Shown: piece by piece, positions 1 through 9,393 of the stretch
Position numbering within the stretch: the stretch's first letter is position 1
Layout of the letters: every line of letters starts with the position of its first letter
Assembly (NCBI GenBank): GCA_030152105.1
Contig: JASLIH010000619.1
Span: forward strand, 1 to 21,674
From: Actinomycetes bacterium
Lineage (GTDB): Bacteria > Actinomycetota > CALGFH01
Direction of reading: 5' to 3'
Length of the DNA stretch: 21,674 nucleotides
Made by a program: the position numbers and the translations under genes
Notes under the pieces: model-generated
The model's database searches: none
Seen by the model: the letters and a program-made list of their open reading frames with translations, nothing else
What the model was told of the DNA's origin: nothing

Positions 1-1296
1 CTCGGAGATGGGGGCGATCAGGTCGGAGGCGTAGCTGGCCACCACCGCCCCGCCGGCGATCGTCCCCGAGCCGGGCCGGGCCAGCAGCTTGACGAAGCCG
101 TCGGGCCGGTTGCTCATCTTGGCCCGCGAGTTGCCGGCCAGCGGCAGGGTCTCGACCTCGACCTCGATGCCGGTCTCGGCCGCGCGCTGCTCGGACAGGC
201 CCACGGTGGCGATCTGCGGGTCGGTGAAGATGGTGGCCGCCACCGCGTCCCAGCGCAGCGGGGAGACGGCCTGGCCGAGCAGGTGGTACATGGCGATGCG
301 GCCCTGCGTGGCCGCCACCGAGGCCAGCATCAGCTTGGCGGTGACGTCGCCGGCGGCGTAGATGCTGGGCACGCTGGTCCGGCTGACCCCGTCGACGATC
401 ACGGCCCCGCGGTCGTTGGTCTGGACGCCGACCTCCTCGAGGCCGAGGCCGTTGGTCTGTGGCACCTGGCCGATGGTGAGCAGCACGTGGCTGCCCTCGA
501 CGGTGCGCCCGTCCTCCAGGTGGACGACCCCGCGGTCGCCGACCCGCTCGACCTTGGCCGCCTTGGCCCGCTTCACCGTCTCGAGGCCCCGGCGCTCGAA
601 CACGTCCTCGATGACCAGGGCGGCGTCCTCGTCCTGGGTCGGGAGGATCCGGTCGCGGCTGCAGATGAAGGTCACCTGGGCGCCGAAGCGGAGGAACGCG
701 GTGGCGTACTCGGCCCCGGTCGCCCCGGCCCCCACCACCACCAGGTGCTCGGGCACCTCACGGAGCTTGTACACGTCCTGGCTGGACAAGATGACCTCGC
801 CGTCGGTGGGCGCGGTGTCCATCCGCCGCGGGTCGGACCCGGTGGCGAGCAGGATGGCGTCGCCCTCCAGCCGTTCCACCACCTCCCCGCCGGACCCGGC
901 GTCGACGTGCCGTACCTCGACGGTGTGGGGGTCGACAATCCGCCCCCAGCCCAGCATCACCCGCACCCCGTCGGCCAGGACCTGCTTGCTGATGTCCTCG
1001 GACTGGGCCCGGGCCAGGTCGCGCACCCGGGCCATGATCGTCGGCAGGTCGACCTCGTACCGGGGCACCTCCAGCCCGGCCATCCCCTCGAAGTGCACCC
1101 CGAGGCTGGGCGCCGTCTCCAGGGTGTTGAACGCCTGGGCCGAGGTCAGCAGCGTCTTGGACGGCACGCAGTCCCACAGCACACACGCCCCGCCCAGCCC
1201 CTCGTCGTTGACGATCGTGACCTCGGCCCCCAGGTCGGCCGCGACCAGGGCGGCCTCATAGCCGCCCGGTCCCCCGCCCACGATCACCACACGCAT
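1..1296 (-). CDS. lpdA: LpdA-like flavoprotein disulfide reductase / NAD(P)H-quinone dehydrogenase (C-terminus cut by window edge)
   Basis: The 432 visible codons form a two-dinucleotide-fold flavoprotein. The N-terminal FAD loop is VIVGGGPGGYEA (residues 4-15), the second nucleotide loop is GAGATG (189-194), and the FAD-contacting AGD motif is at 315-317. The sequence follows the mycobacterial LpdA (Rv3303c) family closely, for example EGSHVLLTIGQVP and VAATQGRIAMYH. That family is a quinone-reducing relative of dihydrolipoamide dehydrogenase. Unlike the M. tuberculosis protein as I remember it, this one keeps both redox cysteines, C38 and C43, in GGACVLWDCVPSKT. The end is missing, probably 30-45 residues including the dimer-interface region where Lpd proteins carry the catalytic His-Glu pair. 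The ATG has no Shine-Dalgarno; a TACCAT box lies 6 nt upstream, fitting a leaderless start. A cytosolic FAD enzyme is certain; whether the substrate is a disulfide or a quinone is not. Confidence 0.88.
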   Translation of the reverse strand, partial: MRVVIVGGGPGGYEAALVAADLGAEVTIVNDEGLGGACVLWDCVPSKTLLTSAQAFNTLETAPSLGVHFEGMAGLEVPRYEVDLPTIMARVRDLARAQSEDISKQVLADGVRVMLGWGRIVDPHTVEVRHVDAGSGGEVVERLEGDAILLATGSDPRRMDTAPTDGEVILSSQDVYKLREVPEHLVVVGAGATGAEYATAFLRFGAQVTFICSRDRILPTQDEDAALVIEDVFERRGLETVKRAKAAKVERVGDRGVVHLEDGRTVEGSHVLLTIGQVPQTNGLGLEEVGVQTNDRGAVIVDGVSRTSVPSIYAAGDVTAKLMLASVAATQGRIAMYHLLGQAVSPLRWDAVAATIFTDPQIATVGLSEQRAAETGIEVEVETLPLAGNSRAKMSNRPDGFVKLLARPGSGTIAGGAVVASYASDLIAPISE

Positions 1297-1302
1297 AGGC
1301 CG

Positions 1303-1308
1303 ATGGTA
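1303..1308 (-). promoter_or_regulatory. -10 box for a leaderless lpdA transcript
   Basis: On the minus strand TACCAT is followed by 6 nt and then the ATG of the LpdA-like gene, with no purine-rich ribosome site between. This is the layout of leaderless actinobacterial promoters (TANNNT about 7 nt before the start). No good -35 is visible, so the call rests on spacing alone. Confidence 0.4.
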
Positions 1309-1363
1309 CCGACTGGCCGCTCCTATCAGGAGGACATCGACGCCGTATCGGCGGCCAGTTGCT

Positions 1364-1400
1364 GCTGACGGGGCGACGTGGTCCCTTCCCGCCCGTCAGC
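1364..1400 (-). terminator. 9-bp inverted repeat, possible terminator without U-tract
   Basis: GCTGACGGG (1364-1372) and CCCGTCAGC (1392-1400) are perfect inverted repeats separated by 19 nt. The structure lies just beyond the stop of the 55-aa membrane protein gene on the minus strand and before the LpdA-like gene. No T-run follows, so if it terminates it would be of the U-poor kind reported in actinobacteria; it could also be a protein site. Confidence 0.35.
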
Positions 1401-1414
1401 GGGAGCCTCGTTGG

Positions 1415-1582
1415 TCAGCTCACCCGTCTGAGGGCGGCCACCAGAGGGATGAAGACCCAGCAGGCGAGGCCGAGACCGATCAGGTTGATCCGGCCGGCCC
1501 AGGGGGCGCGGACGCTGAAGGCCGCGAGCAGGAAACAGACGAAGGCGGCCAGGTAGAGCAGGAACTGGAGTGCGTTGGGCAT
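1415..1582 (-). CDS. small two-helix membrane protein (55 aa), unknown function
   Basis: The predicted protein is 55 aa and almost wholly hydrophobic. Helix 1 spans about residues 4-23, a short loop contains RAPWAGR (25-31), and helix 2 spans about 33-51, ending in Arg-Arg. The start at 1582 is preferred over the upstream in-frame codons because AAAGGAG (1596-1590) lies exactly 7 nt before this ATG; upstream starts would add a polar, non-homologous-looking extension. The loop-plus-helix pattern (R-V/I-N-L-x-x-L-G-L-A) is one I have seen in many unannotated tiny membrane proteins of actinobacteria and other taxa, but I know no function for it. It lies about 100 nt downstream of the acyl-CoA mutase gene on the same strand and could be co-transcribed with it, subject to the hairpin between them. 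Confidence 0.7.
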   Translation of the reverse strand: MPNALQFLLYLAAFVCFLLAAFSVRAPWAGRINLIGLGLACWVFIPLVAALRRVS

Positions 1583-1614
1583 GGCGCGACTCCTTTCAGG
1601 TGTGGAGAACAGAA

Positions 1615-1671
1615 CAAGCTCAGAACACCCAGGAAGAATGCGGATCAACCTCCGCAAAACGACTGAGCTTG
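1615..1671 (-). repeat. nested stem-loops between mutase and small membrane protein genes
   Basis: An outer inverted repeat, CAAGCTCAG (1615-1623) with CTGAGCTTG (1663-1671), encloses an inner hairpin TGCGGA (1639-1644) / TCCGCA (1651-1656) with a 6-nt loop. On the minus strand the inner hairpin is followed by TTCTTCC, so it could act as a weak terminator or attenuator after the mutase gene; the outer stem ends 19 nt before the Shine-Dalgarno of the small membrane protein gene. Both stems are perfect as read. Confidence 0.45.
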
Positions 1672-1685
1672 CGCCGGGTCCCCGA

Positions 1686-3278
<1,593 letters not shown>

Positions 3279-3285
3279 CGTCCGC

Positions 3286-3291
3286 ACCTCC
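3286..3291 (-). promoter_or_regulatory. ribosome-binding site of the acyl-CoA mutase gene
   Basis: GGAGGT on the minus strand stands 7 nt before the ATG at 3278 and decides between that ATG and the GTG at 3287. The 88-bp region shared with the divergent haem-binding gene contains no convincing promoter pair for either direction. Confidence 0.7.
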
Positions 3292-3366
3292 CGAGGTGGT
3301 CCTCAGCCTACCCGCTGACAATGCCGACCGTAACGAACGGAGCCGGCCGGCGATCAAGGGAGCGGC

Positions 3367-3843
3367 ATGCGGACACGGAGGCGCACGGTCCTTCTCCGAG
3401 CGGGGCTCGGGCTGTTCGCCGTTGCCGTGCTGCTGCAGCTGGTGCCGTACGGGCGCGACCACACCAACCCGCCGGTGACCCAGGACGCGCCCTGGCCGGA
3501 CGGGCGGGCCCGGGAGCTGGCCACGGCGTCCTGCTACGACTGCCACAGCAACCAGACCCGCTGGCCGCTGCAGACCTTCGTCGCGCCGTTCTCGTGGATG
3601 ACCGCCCGCGACGTCGAGCAGGGCCGTGACAAGCTCAACTTCTCCACCTGGGACCAGGACGACGGCGAGGCCGACGACGCCGCCGACGCGGTCGCCGACG
3701 CCACCATGCCGCCGCGCCGCTACGTGCTCGCCCACCCCGACGCCGCCCTGAGCGACGCCGAGCGCCAGATCCTGGTCGACGCTCTGGAGGCGATGGAACG
3801 CGCCCGCGGCGGCGAGGACCGCAGCGGGCCCGGAGGCGGTTAG
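3367..3843 (+). CDS. membrane-anchored CxxCH haem-binding domain protein
   Basis: The 158-aa protein has an Arg-rich N-terminus (residues 2-11) and one hydrophobic helix (about 10-27), an uncleaved signal anchor or signal peptide. A small periplasm-side domain follows with a single c-type haem motif C56-Y-D-C59-H60, in the context [12 protein letters not shown]. The pattern [24 protein letters not shown] (72-95; fragment [12 protein letters not shown] is diagnostic) and the later MPP (114-116) match the widespread Haem_bd family (Pfam PF14376), in which the Met is a candidate distal ligand. AAGGGAG lies 5 nt before the ATG. Its last 4 nt overlap the end of the convergent kinase gene. It probably acts outside the cytoplasmic membrane in electron transfer or haem sensing; no cytochrome c maturation genes are visible, so the redox partner is unknown. 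Confidence 0.85.
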   Translation: MRTRRRTVLLRAGLGLFAVAVLLQLVPYGRDHTNPPVTQDAPWPDGRARELATASCYDCHSNQTRWPLQTFVAPFSWMTARDVEQGRDKLNFSTWDQDDGEADDAADAVADATMPPRRYVLAHPDAALSDAERQILVDALEAMERARGGEDRSGPGGG

Positions 3844-5609
3844 CCGCGGGCGCGGAAGCCGGCCAGGAAGGACTGGAGCTCGTCCCTGGAGGCGGCCCAG
3901 CGGCTGGCCGGTGACTGGAACAGGATGGCGTGGCGCCGGCCTCCGGCGGTGAAGGTGATGTCGTAGCCCCTGGTGAGCCGGCCCTCGTTCAGGAAGGTGA
4001 ACTCCCACTCGGCCGCCGGCATGCTCCGGAAGGTCGTCGCGCCCAGGCGCAGCCGCTGGTAGTCGTCGCCCGGATGTCTGGCCATGAACGAGCGCTCCAG
4101 ACTGCGCTGGGCGGTGAGCGGGGCCATGCCGTCGGTGGTCGGCTGGACCCGGAAGAACCGCTCCCCGCCCGGCTCGGTGAAGTCGATGAACGGCCCCCGG
4201 TCGGTCGGCGTCCAGGTCGGCGGGAACGACAGCCGGTAGGTCCCGTCGGGGTCCTGGAAGCTGCGCCAGCCGGCCGGCACCCCCGGCCGCCGGGTCGTGG
4301 CCGACGGCGTCCGCTGGTCGTCGTCGCGGGTGACGCCCTGCCAGATGATGGACCCGGCGAGGACCACGGCAACGGCGGCGAACACCACCGGGAGCCGCAG
4401 CCGGCGACGCCGCCCGCCGGCGAGGACCGGCTCACCGGGAAGCGGCACCGGCGGGACCGGCGGCAGCCGCCGCCGCCTCCTCCTTGGCGCCGCCCCGCGA
4501 ACCGCCGTGCCAGCGTCCTCTTCGCGGCGCTGCACCCTGCTGGGCACCGGCGGCGTGTCGCCCGACGCCACGCTCCCCCGGGCCTCGGTGCCGGGCGGCG
4601 GCGCGGTTCCGGGCGGGGTGGGTCGGGCCGGGCCCGCACCGGCCGGGGCGGGTCGGGCTGGAGCGTTCGGGTCCGCTCGGGCGGGGGCGTTGGGGCCGCC
4701 GACCACGACGGTGGCCGCCGCCCAATGGCCGGTGGCGTCGCGGCGGGGGTCGCCCGCCCCCTTGTGGGCCGTGCCGGGCCCGCCGCCCTCGCTCGAGGCG
4801 ATCTGACGGAGGAGGGGACGGAGCTGGGCCGGGGTCGCGCGGCTGGCCGGGTCCTTGACCAGCAGGCGGGCCAGGACCGGGGTCAGCGGGCCGAGGCGCT
4901 CGGGCCGGCGCGGCTGGCCGTTGACGATCGCGCTCAGGGTCTGGAACTCGCCCCCGCCGAAGGGGGGCTGGCCCTCGACCGCGAACCACAGGGTGGCGCC
5001 CAGCGCCCACAGGTCGGTGGCCGGGCTCACGGCCTGGGCCTCGACCTGCTCGGGCGCCATGTAGGCGGGCGAGCCCACCACCAGGCCGGTCGCGGTCAGC
5101 CGGGGGTCGCCCTGGACCGAGGCGATGCCGAAGTCGGCCAGTTTGGTGGCGCCGTCCTCGCGGACCATGACGTTCTTGGGCTTGAGGTCGCGGTGGACGA
5201 TCCCGGCCCGGTGGGCGGCCTCGAGCGCGTCGAGCAGGCCAAGGCCGAGCCGGGCGGCCCGCTGGGGGGCCAGCGGCCCCCCGGTGCGGACCAGCTCCTC
5301 AAGGGTCGGGGCCGAGACCAGCTCCATGACGATGAAGTCGTGCTCGCCGTCGTGGGCGATGTCGTACACCGTGACCACGCCGGGGTGGCTGAGCCGGGCG
5401 GCCGCCCTGGCCTCTCTCGACACCCGCGCCCGCAGGCTCTCGCGGCCGGCGGCCTCGACCCCGCGGGGCAGGTCGACCTCCTTGAGCGCGACCTGGCGCC
5501 CGAGCAGCGTGTCGGTCGCGCGCCAGACCACGCCCATGCCGCCGTGGCCGAGCTCGTCGGTGAGCTCGTAGCGGTTGGCGACGCGCCGGCCGGCCCCGTT
5601 GGTTGCCAT
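3840..5609 (-). CDS. one-pass receptor serine/threonine protein kinase (third gene of the kinase cluster)
   Basis: The protein is 589 aa. Residues 14-270 are a complete PknB-type kinase: glycine loop GHGGMG (21-26), ATP lysine K43 in VALKEV, helix-C Glu66, catalytic HRDLKPKN (139-146), DFG (159-161) and APE (185-187). T172 and T174 in the activation loop sit where PknB is autophosphorylated. A Pro/Ala/Arg-rich linker (275-404) leads to one membrane helix (about 407-424). The outside domain (about 443-589) begins with PAGWRSFQDPDG and is clearly related to the matching domains of the two upstream kinases. It looks like a compact alpha/beta domain of PsbP/Mog1-like flavour, but I cannot assign a ligand. 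The 54-nt gap to the preceding kinase suggests co-transcription, although a TAGCGT box 8 nt before the ATG would also allow its own leaderless start. Confidence 0.93.
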   Translation of the reverse strand: MATNGAGRRVANRYELTDELGHGGMGVVWRATDTLLGRQVALKEVDLPRGVEAAGRESLRARVSREARAAARLSHPGVVTVYDIAHDGEHDFIVMELVSAPTLEELVRTGGPLAPQRAARLGLGLLDALEAAHRAGIVHRDLKPKNVMVREDGATKLADFGIASVQGDPRLTATGLVVGSPAYMAPEQVEAQAVSPATDLWALGATLWFAVEGQPPFGGGEFQTLSAIVNGQPRRPERLGPLTPVLARLLVKDPASRATPAQLRPLLRQIASSEGGGPGTAHKGAGDPRRDATGHWAAATVVVGGPNAPARADPNAPARPAPAGAGPARPTPPGTAPPPGTEARGSVASGDTPPVPSRVQRREEDAGTAVRGAAPRRRRRRLPPVPPVPLPGEPVLAGGRRRRLRLPVVFAAVAVVLAGSIIWQGVTRDDDQRTPSATTRRPGVPAGWRSFQDPDGTYRLSFPPTWTPTDRGPFIDFTEPGGERFFRVQPTTDGMAPLTAQRSLERSFMARHPGDDYQRLRLGATTFRSMPAAEWEFTFLNEGRLTRGYDITFTAGGRRHAILFQSPASRWAASRDELQSFLAGFRARG

Positions 5610-5617
5610 CGACCGGA

Positions 5618-5623
5618 ACGCTA
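5618..5623 (-). promoter_or_regulatory. possible leaderless -10 box before third kinase gene
   Basis: TAGCGT on the minus strand, 8 nt before the ATG at 5609, with no Shine-Dalgarno between. The same box and spacing occur before the neighbouring kinase (TAGGGT, 7598-7603). No -35 consensus is evident, so this may be an internal promoter or chance. Confidence 0.3.
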
Positions 5624-5663
5624 CCGGCTGCCGGGTCGGGTGGCCACGACCTCGCGCCGCCGG

Positions 5664-7589
5664 TCAGCCGAGCGGCTCGAACGCCGCCTCGAACTGGCGG
5701 GCCAGTTCCCTTGAGGCGTCCCACTGGTCGGCCGGGGCGATGAACTCGATGTTGTAGCCCCAGGTCCGGCCCTTGACGTTGATGTGGCTCACATGGACGC
5801 GGCGGCCGCCGATGTTCGCCTCGTACTCGAACACCACGGCGCCCTTGTGGCCGGCGTAGGTCTGGTTCTCCCTGTAGCTGACCTCGTGGAAGCCGTCGAA
5901 ACGGCCGGGGGCGCCGGCCCGGTAGTCGCGGGACGCCTGAGGCAGCGGGTTGGAGGGGTTCTTGGAGCGGACGGTGAACACCCTCCGCGCCCCGTCCCGC
6001 TCCTCGACCACCGTGGCGTTGAAGCTCTTCCTGGTCCGAGCCCGGAAGCCCGGGGGCACCCCGACGCGGTTGCCGCCCGCGCGGTTGGTGAACACCGTCC
6101 AACCCTCGGGGAGGCCGCTCGGCGCCGCCGTGGTGGCCGGCGCCTTGGTCGTCCCGGGCGCCGTGGTGACCGTGGTCGGCGCCCGGGTCGTCTCGCTCGG
6201 GCGGGTGGCCGCTGCGCCCGCGGCGGTGGTGCGCGGCGCCACGGTCGGGTCGTCGCCGCCAGACCGGAGGGTCGCCGCCACCAGCACCGCCACCAGCCCG
6301 AGCACCACCAGCAGGGCCACCACCGCGAGCGAGCGCCCCCTTCCCCCACGGTCCACCACCGGCGCCGGCGGCAGCAGCGGCCGCGCCGGCCGAGGCGCCG
6401 GCTCGCCCGCAGGCGGGTCGGGCCGGGGCGACTCGAACGCCGTGGCGTCGGGATCAGGGTGGGTCGGGGCCGGGGCCGCGGCTTGGGATGCGGCCGGAGC
6501 CGCGGCCGAGGGTGGGGCCGATGCCGGGCCGCCGCCGGGGGTGGGCGGCGGCTCCACGACCCTGCCCTCCATGGCTGGGGCCGGACCGGGGGTCGCGGGC
6601 CGGTCGGGCCGGGGTGGGACCGGGGTGACGTCGGCTGGCTCGCCAGGCCCGGCCGGCGTCGCGGGCCTGCTCCCAGCGACGGCCAGGCCGGCAGCGGCGG
6701 CGGGGGGAAGGGGAACGGTGCGGCCCGGGCCGAGGACGGGGAGGACCTCGGTGGGTGGGGACGCAGGGACGGCGGCGAGGCGGGACAGCTCGGCCCGCAG
6801 CTCGGGCCCGGAAGGGCGGGAACCAGGGTCCTTGGCCAGAAGGGCGGTGATGAGCGGGGCCAGCGGGCCGGCGCGGCGGGGAGCTCGGGGCGGGTCGTTG
6901 ACCACGGCGGCGAGGGTGGCGATCGAGGTGCCCCGGTCAAAGGGAGGCTCGCCCTCGACGGCGTAGAACATCGTCGCGCCCAGCGCCCAGAAGTCGACCG
7001 GCGGGCCGCTCTCCTCGCCCCTGGCCTGCTCGGGCGCCATGTAGGCGGGCGAACCGATGACCAGCCCGGTCGAGGTGAGCTGGGGATCGCCCTGGAGCGA
7101 GGCGATGCCGAAGTCGGCCAGCTTGGCATTGCCCTGGTCGGGGACCATGACGTTGCCCGGCTTGACGTCGCGGTGGACGATCCCGGCCGCATGCGCCGCC
7201 TCCAGCGCGCTGGCGATCTGAGCGCCGATCCCGGCCACCCGCTCGACAGGCAGCGGGCCGCCGGCGCGGACCAGGTCGGCCAGCGTCGGCGCGTTGATCA
7301 GCTCCAGGACGATGAAGGTGCCGCCCCCGTCCTGGACGACGTCGTACAGCGTGACCGCGGACGGGTGGTTGAGCCGGGCGGCGGCCCGCGCCTCCCGCAT
7401 CACCCTCGCCTGGGCCGGGCGCCGCTCCTCCTCGGCCATGGTCGCCGGGAACACCACTTCCTTGATCGCGACCTCGCGGCCCAGGACCGCATCCTGGGCA
7501 CGCCAGACAACGCCCATCCCTCCCCGCCCGAGGGGGGCTCTGAGCGCGTAGCGATCGGCGACCAAGCGGTCGGCAGCCGGTGCGGACAT
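5664..7589 (-). CDS. one-pass receptor serine/threonine protein kinase (second gene of the kinase cluster)
   Basis: The protein is 641 aa with an intact kinase domain at about 14-272: GRGGMG (21-26), K43 in VAIKEV, Glu66, HRDVKPGN (139-146), DFG (159-161), APE (185-187), and activation-loop T172/T174. A long Pro/Ala-rich linker (275-415) precedes the membrane helix (about 420-440). Outside, a Thr-rich stalk (about 455-490, many TT and APTT units) resembles the O-mannosylated stalks of actinobacterial receptors. The sensor domain (about 492-641) starts PEGWTVFTNRAGG and ends with QWDASRELARQFEAAFEP. It aligns in pattern with the domains of both neighbours but has an extra strand-rich segment (VRSKNPSN to SYRENQTYAGHKG). 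The gene lies 39 nt downstream of the pseudokinase gene, so one transcript is likely. Confidence 0.93.
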   Translation of the reverse strand: MSAPAADRLVADRYALRAPLGRGGMGVVWRAQDAVLGREVAIKEVVFPATMAEEERRPAQARVMREARAAARLNHPSAVTLYDVVQDGGGTFIVLELINAPTLADLVRAGGPLPVERVAGIGAQIASALEAAHAAGIVHRDVKPGNVMVPDQGNAKLADFGIASLQGDPQLTSTGLVIGSPAYMAPEQARGEESGPPVDFWALGATMFYAVEGEPPFDRGTSIATLAAVVNDPPRAPRRAGPLAPLITALLAKDPGSRPSGPELRAELSRLAAVPASPPTEVLPVLGPGRTVPLPPAAAAGLAVAGSRPATPAGPGEPADVTPVPPRPDRPATPGPAPAMEGRVVEPPPTPGGGPASAPPSAAAPAASQAAAPAPTHPDPDATAFESPRPDPPAGEPAPRPARPLLPPAPVVDRGGRGRSLAVVALLVVLGLVAVLVAATLRSGGDDPTVAPRTTAAGAAATRPSETTRAPTTVTTAPGTTKAPATTAAPSGLPEGWTVFTNRAGGNRVGVPPGFRARTRKSFNATVVEERDGARRVFTVRSKNPSNPLPQASRDYRAGAPGRFDGFHEVSYRENQTYAGHKGAVVFEYEANIGGRRVHVSHINVKGRTWGYNIEFIAPADQWDASRELARQFEAAFEPLG

Positions 7590-7597
7590 ATCGCCCC

Positions 7598-7603
7598 ACC
7601 CTA
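7598..7603 (-). promoter_or_regulatory. possible leaderless -10 box before second kinase gene
   Basis: TAGGGT on the minus strand, 8 nt before the ATG at 7589. Only a weak GGTGGGG stretch could serve as ribosome-binding site. It could provide kinase expression independent of the upstream pseudokinase gene. Confidence 0.3.
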
Positions 7604-7628
7604 CCCGCTGGCCGCCAGCACCAACCGA

Positions 7629-9323
7629 TCAGGCCCCTGGTGGGACAAAGGACGCTTTGAACGCCTCGAACAGGGCCCAGCCGCTGCCCCAGTCGCGGTC
7701 GCGGGCGTAGATGGCCAGGGCGACATGGTGGCGTGGGGAGCGGACGCCCAGCTCCAGCGCGTGCCAGGTCTCGCCGTCCTGGTAGGTGAACTCGAGCAGG
7801 GCGGCCGGCAGGCCCTTGAACTGGGCCTGCTCGAGGCGGGCCGGCTGGTAGCCGCGGCGCTCGCCGGCGTGGGCCTGGCTGGCCTGCTGCTCCAGCGTCA
7901 ACGGGTCGGCCTGGGGGTCCTGCTGTGTGTCGATCCGCAGGAACGTCGGGGAGCTCTTGTCCCGCAGCTCGGTGCGAGGCCCGCCGTCACTGGCCACCTC
8001 CCAGCCCGGCGGCACCGCGACCTGGTACCCGGTGGCCGGGTCGGTGTGGACAGCCCAGCCGGGCGGCACCACGGCGGCCTGCGTTGTCGGGCTCACGGTG
8101 GTGGCCGGTTCCGTCGTCGTCGGCGCCAGCGTGGTCGGAGCCACCGTGGCCACCGTCGACGCCACCGCCTGCGACCGCAACCCGAGCGGGTCGCCACTCA
8201 CCGCCACCGCCACCGTGAATGACACCAGCGCCAGCACTAGCGACCCACCCGCGATCAACAGCACCCGGCGCACCACCGGGTCCATCGAGTTCCGAGCCAC
8301 CCGCGACCCAGCCCCGTAGCCCCCGGCCGACCCCCAACCCCCCTGAGGTCCCCCAGCCGCCCCCCAGCCACCCTGGAAGGCGGGGCTGTGGAGCCAGGTC
8401 GGCCCCCATCCCGGCCGTGCGCTCGCTTCCCCCTCCGGGGGGGCCGACATCGGGCGGGGTGGATCCGGCGTGCCCGAACCCGGGCCGGCGGAACCAGCCA
8501 GGGGCTCGAGGAGGTGGCGGGTCTCGGCGATGGTGGGGCGGCCGCCGGGGGGCTTGGTCAACAGGGCGTGGAGGGCTGGGGCGAGGGGGCCGGCGAACTG
8601 TGGGGTGAGGGGGCGCTCGGTGAGGATGGCGGCTCGGGTGAGGCTGCTGCCGTCGCCTGTGAACGGAGTCTCACCCTCGACCGCAAGGAACAGGATCGCC
8701 CCCAGGGACCAGAGGTCGGCCGGGGGGCCCGCCGTGTCGCCTCTGACCTGCTCGGGGGCGAGGAACGCGGTGGTGGGCGGCTCGGCCTCCGGGGCGGTGC
8801 GCAGGGTGGCCAGGCCGATGCCGGCCAGGCGGGCGCGACCGTCGGCGGTGACCAGGACGCATGCCGGGCGTAGGTCGAGATGGCGCAGGCCGGCGCCGTG
8901 GGCCGCCTCCAGGGCGTCGAGCAGCTCGAGGCCGAGCTGGGCGACCCGGCGGACCGGGAGGGGGCCGTGCCTGGCGATCAGCTCGTCGAGGGTGAGGGCG
9001 TCGACCAGCTCGGTGGCCACGTACACGACGCCGTCCTCGACGACCACGTCGTCCAGCCGGACCAGCCCAGGATGGTCCAGGGCGGCCGCGACCCGCGCCT
9101 CGGCCGCGACCCGTTCCCAGAACCCCACCTGCTCCCGCCCGCCGGGACCCTCCTCCCCTTCCCCGCCCGGACCCGGCAGCGACGGGAGGCGGAGCTCCTC
9201 GACGGCGAGGGGGCGGGCGGCTGAGTCGGCGGCCCGCCAGACCAGGCCGTGCTGAGCGCGGCGCAGCGGGGTGTGCAGCGTCCAGCGGCCTCCGACGAGC
9301 CGCCCGCCGACGTCGTGTGACAT
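7629..9323 (-). CDS. receptor-type pseudokinase (first gene of the kinase cluster)
   Basis: The protein is 564 aa with the same plan as the next two genes: kinase fold (about 10-272), linker, membrane helix (about 352-376), Thr-rich stalk (386-415) and sensor domain (419-564, starting [13 protein letters not shown]). The kinase fold has lost nearly every catalytic feature. The glycine loop is RRAQHG, the ATP lysine is Glu42 (LAVEEL), HRDLKPxN has become HLDLRPAC (148-155), and DFG has become GIG (168-170). Helix-C Glu75, Asp150 and APE (189-191) remain. The frame is open and the fold well kept, so this is a conserved pseudokinase, not a decayed gene. The linker has a Gly/Trp-rich repeat (317-339). 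The start at 9323 is chosen because homology to the paralogues begins there; the upstream in-frame extension overlaps the promoter. It probably binds ligand and scaffolds or modulates the two active kinases (inference). Confidence 0.88.
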   Translation of the reverse strand: MSHDVGGRLVGGRWTLHTPLRRAQHGLVWRAADSAARPLAVEELRLPSLPGPGGEGEEGPGGREQVGFWERVAAEARVAAALDHPGLVRLDDVVVEDGVVYVATELVDALTLDELIARHGPLPVRRVAQLGLELLDALEAAHGAGLRHLDLRPACVLVTADGRARLAGIGLATLRTAPEAEPPTTAFLAPEQVRGDTAGPPADLWSLGAILFLAVEGETPFTGDGSSLTRAAILTERPLTPQFAGPLAPALHALLTKPPGGRPTIAETRHLLEPLAGSAGPGSGTPDPPRPMSAPPEGEASARPGWGPTWLHSPAFQGGWGAAGGPQGGWGSAGGYGAGSRVARNSMDPVVRRVLLIAGGSLVLALVSFTVAVAVSGDPLGLRSQAVASTVATVAPTTLAPTTTEPATTVSPTTQAAVVPPGWAVHTDPATGYQVAVPPGWEVASDGGPRTELRDKSSPTFLRIDTQQDPQADPLTLEQQASQAHAGERRGYQPARLEQAQFKGLPAALLEFTYQDGETWHALELGVRSPRHHVALAIYARDRDWGSGWALFEAFKASFVPPGA

Positions 9324-9335
9324 GGTGGAGGGCAA

Positions 9336-9364
9336 ACGATACGACCAAACGCGACCCGGCCCAA
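9336..9364 (-). promoter_or_regulatory. promoter of the kinase cluster
   Basis: On the minus strand TTGGGC (9364-9359), a 17-nt spacer and TATCGT (9341-9336). Transcription would begin only about 6 nt before the ATG at 9323, an almost leaderless message, in keeping with the lack of a Shine-Dalgarno there. The -35 is weak (3 of 6). Confidence 0.45.
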
Positions 9365-9393
9365 AACCGCCCGTGAGCAGGTGCTTTGCCGGC

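Noticed and set aside
283..1368. 361-codon plus-strand frame over the LpdA-like gene
   Set aside because: The minus-strand frame has FAD, NAD and redox motifs; the plus-strand product is compositionally biased and unrecognisable.
5784..8222. 812-codon open frame on the plus strand across two kinase genes
   Set aside because: It is opposite to well-supported kinase frames with full motifs; its translation is Gly/Arg/His-rich with no recognisable domain, the usual antisense shadow in GC-rich DNA.
7629..9323. Pseudokinase motifs explained as a frameshift or decayed gene
   Set aside because: The frame is continuous from start to stop and fold-defining segments on both sides of each altered motif are intact, so decay or a sequencing frameshift does not fit.
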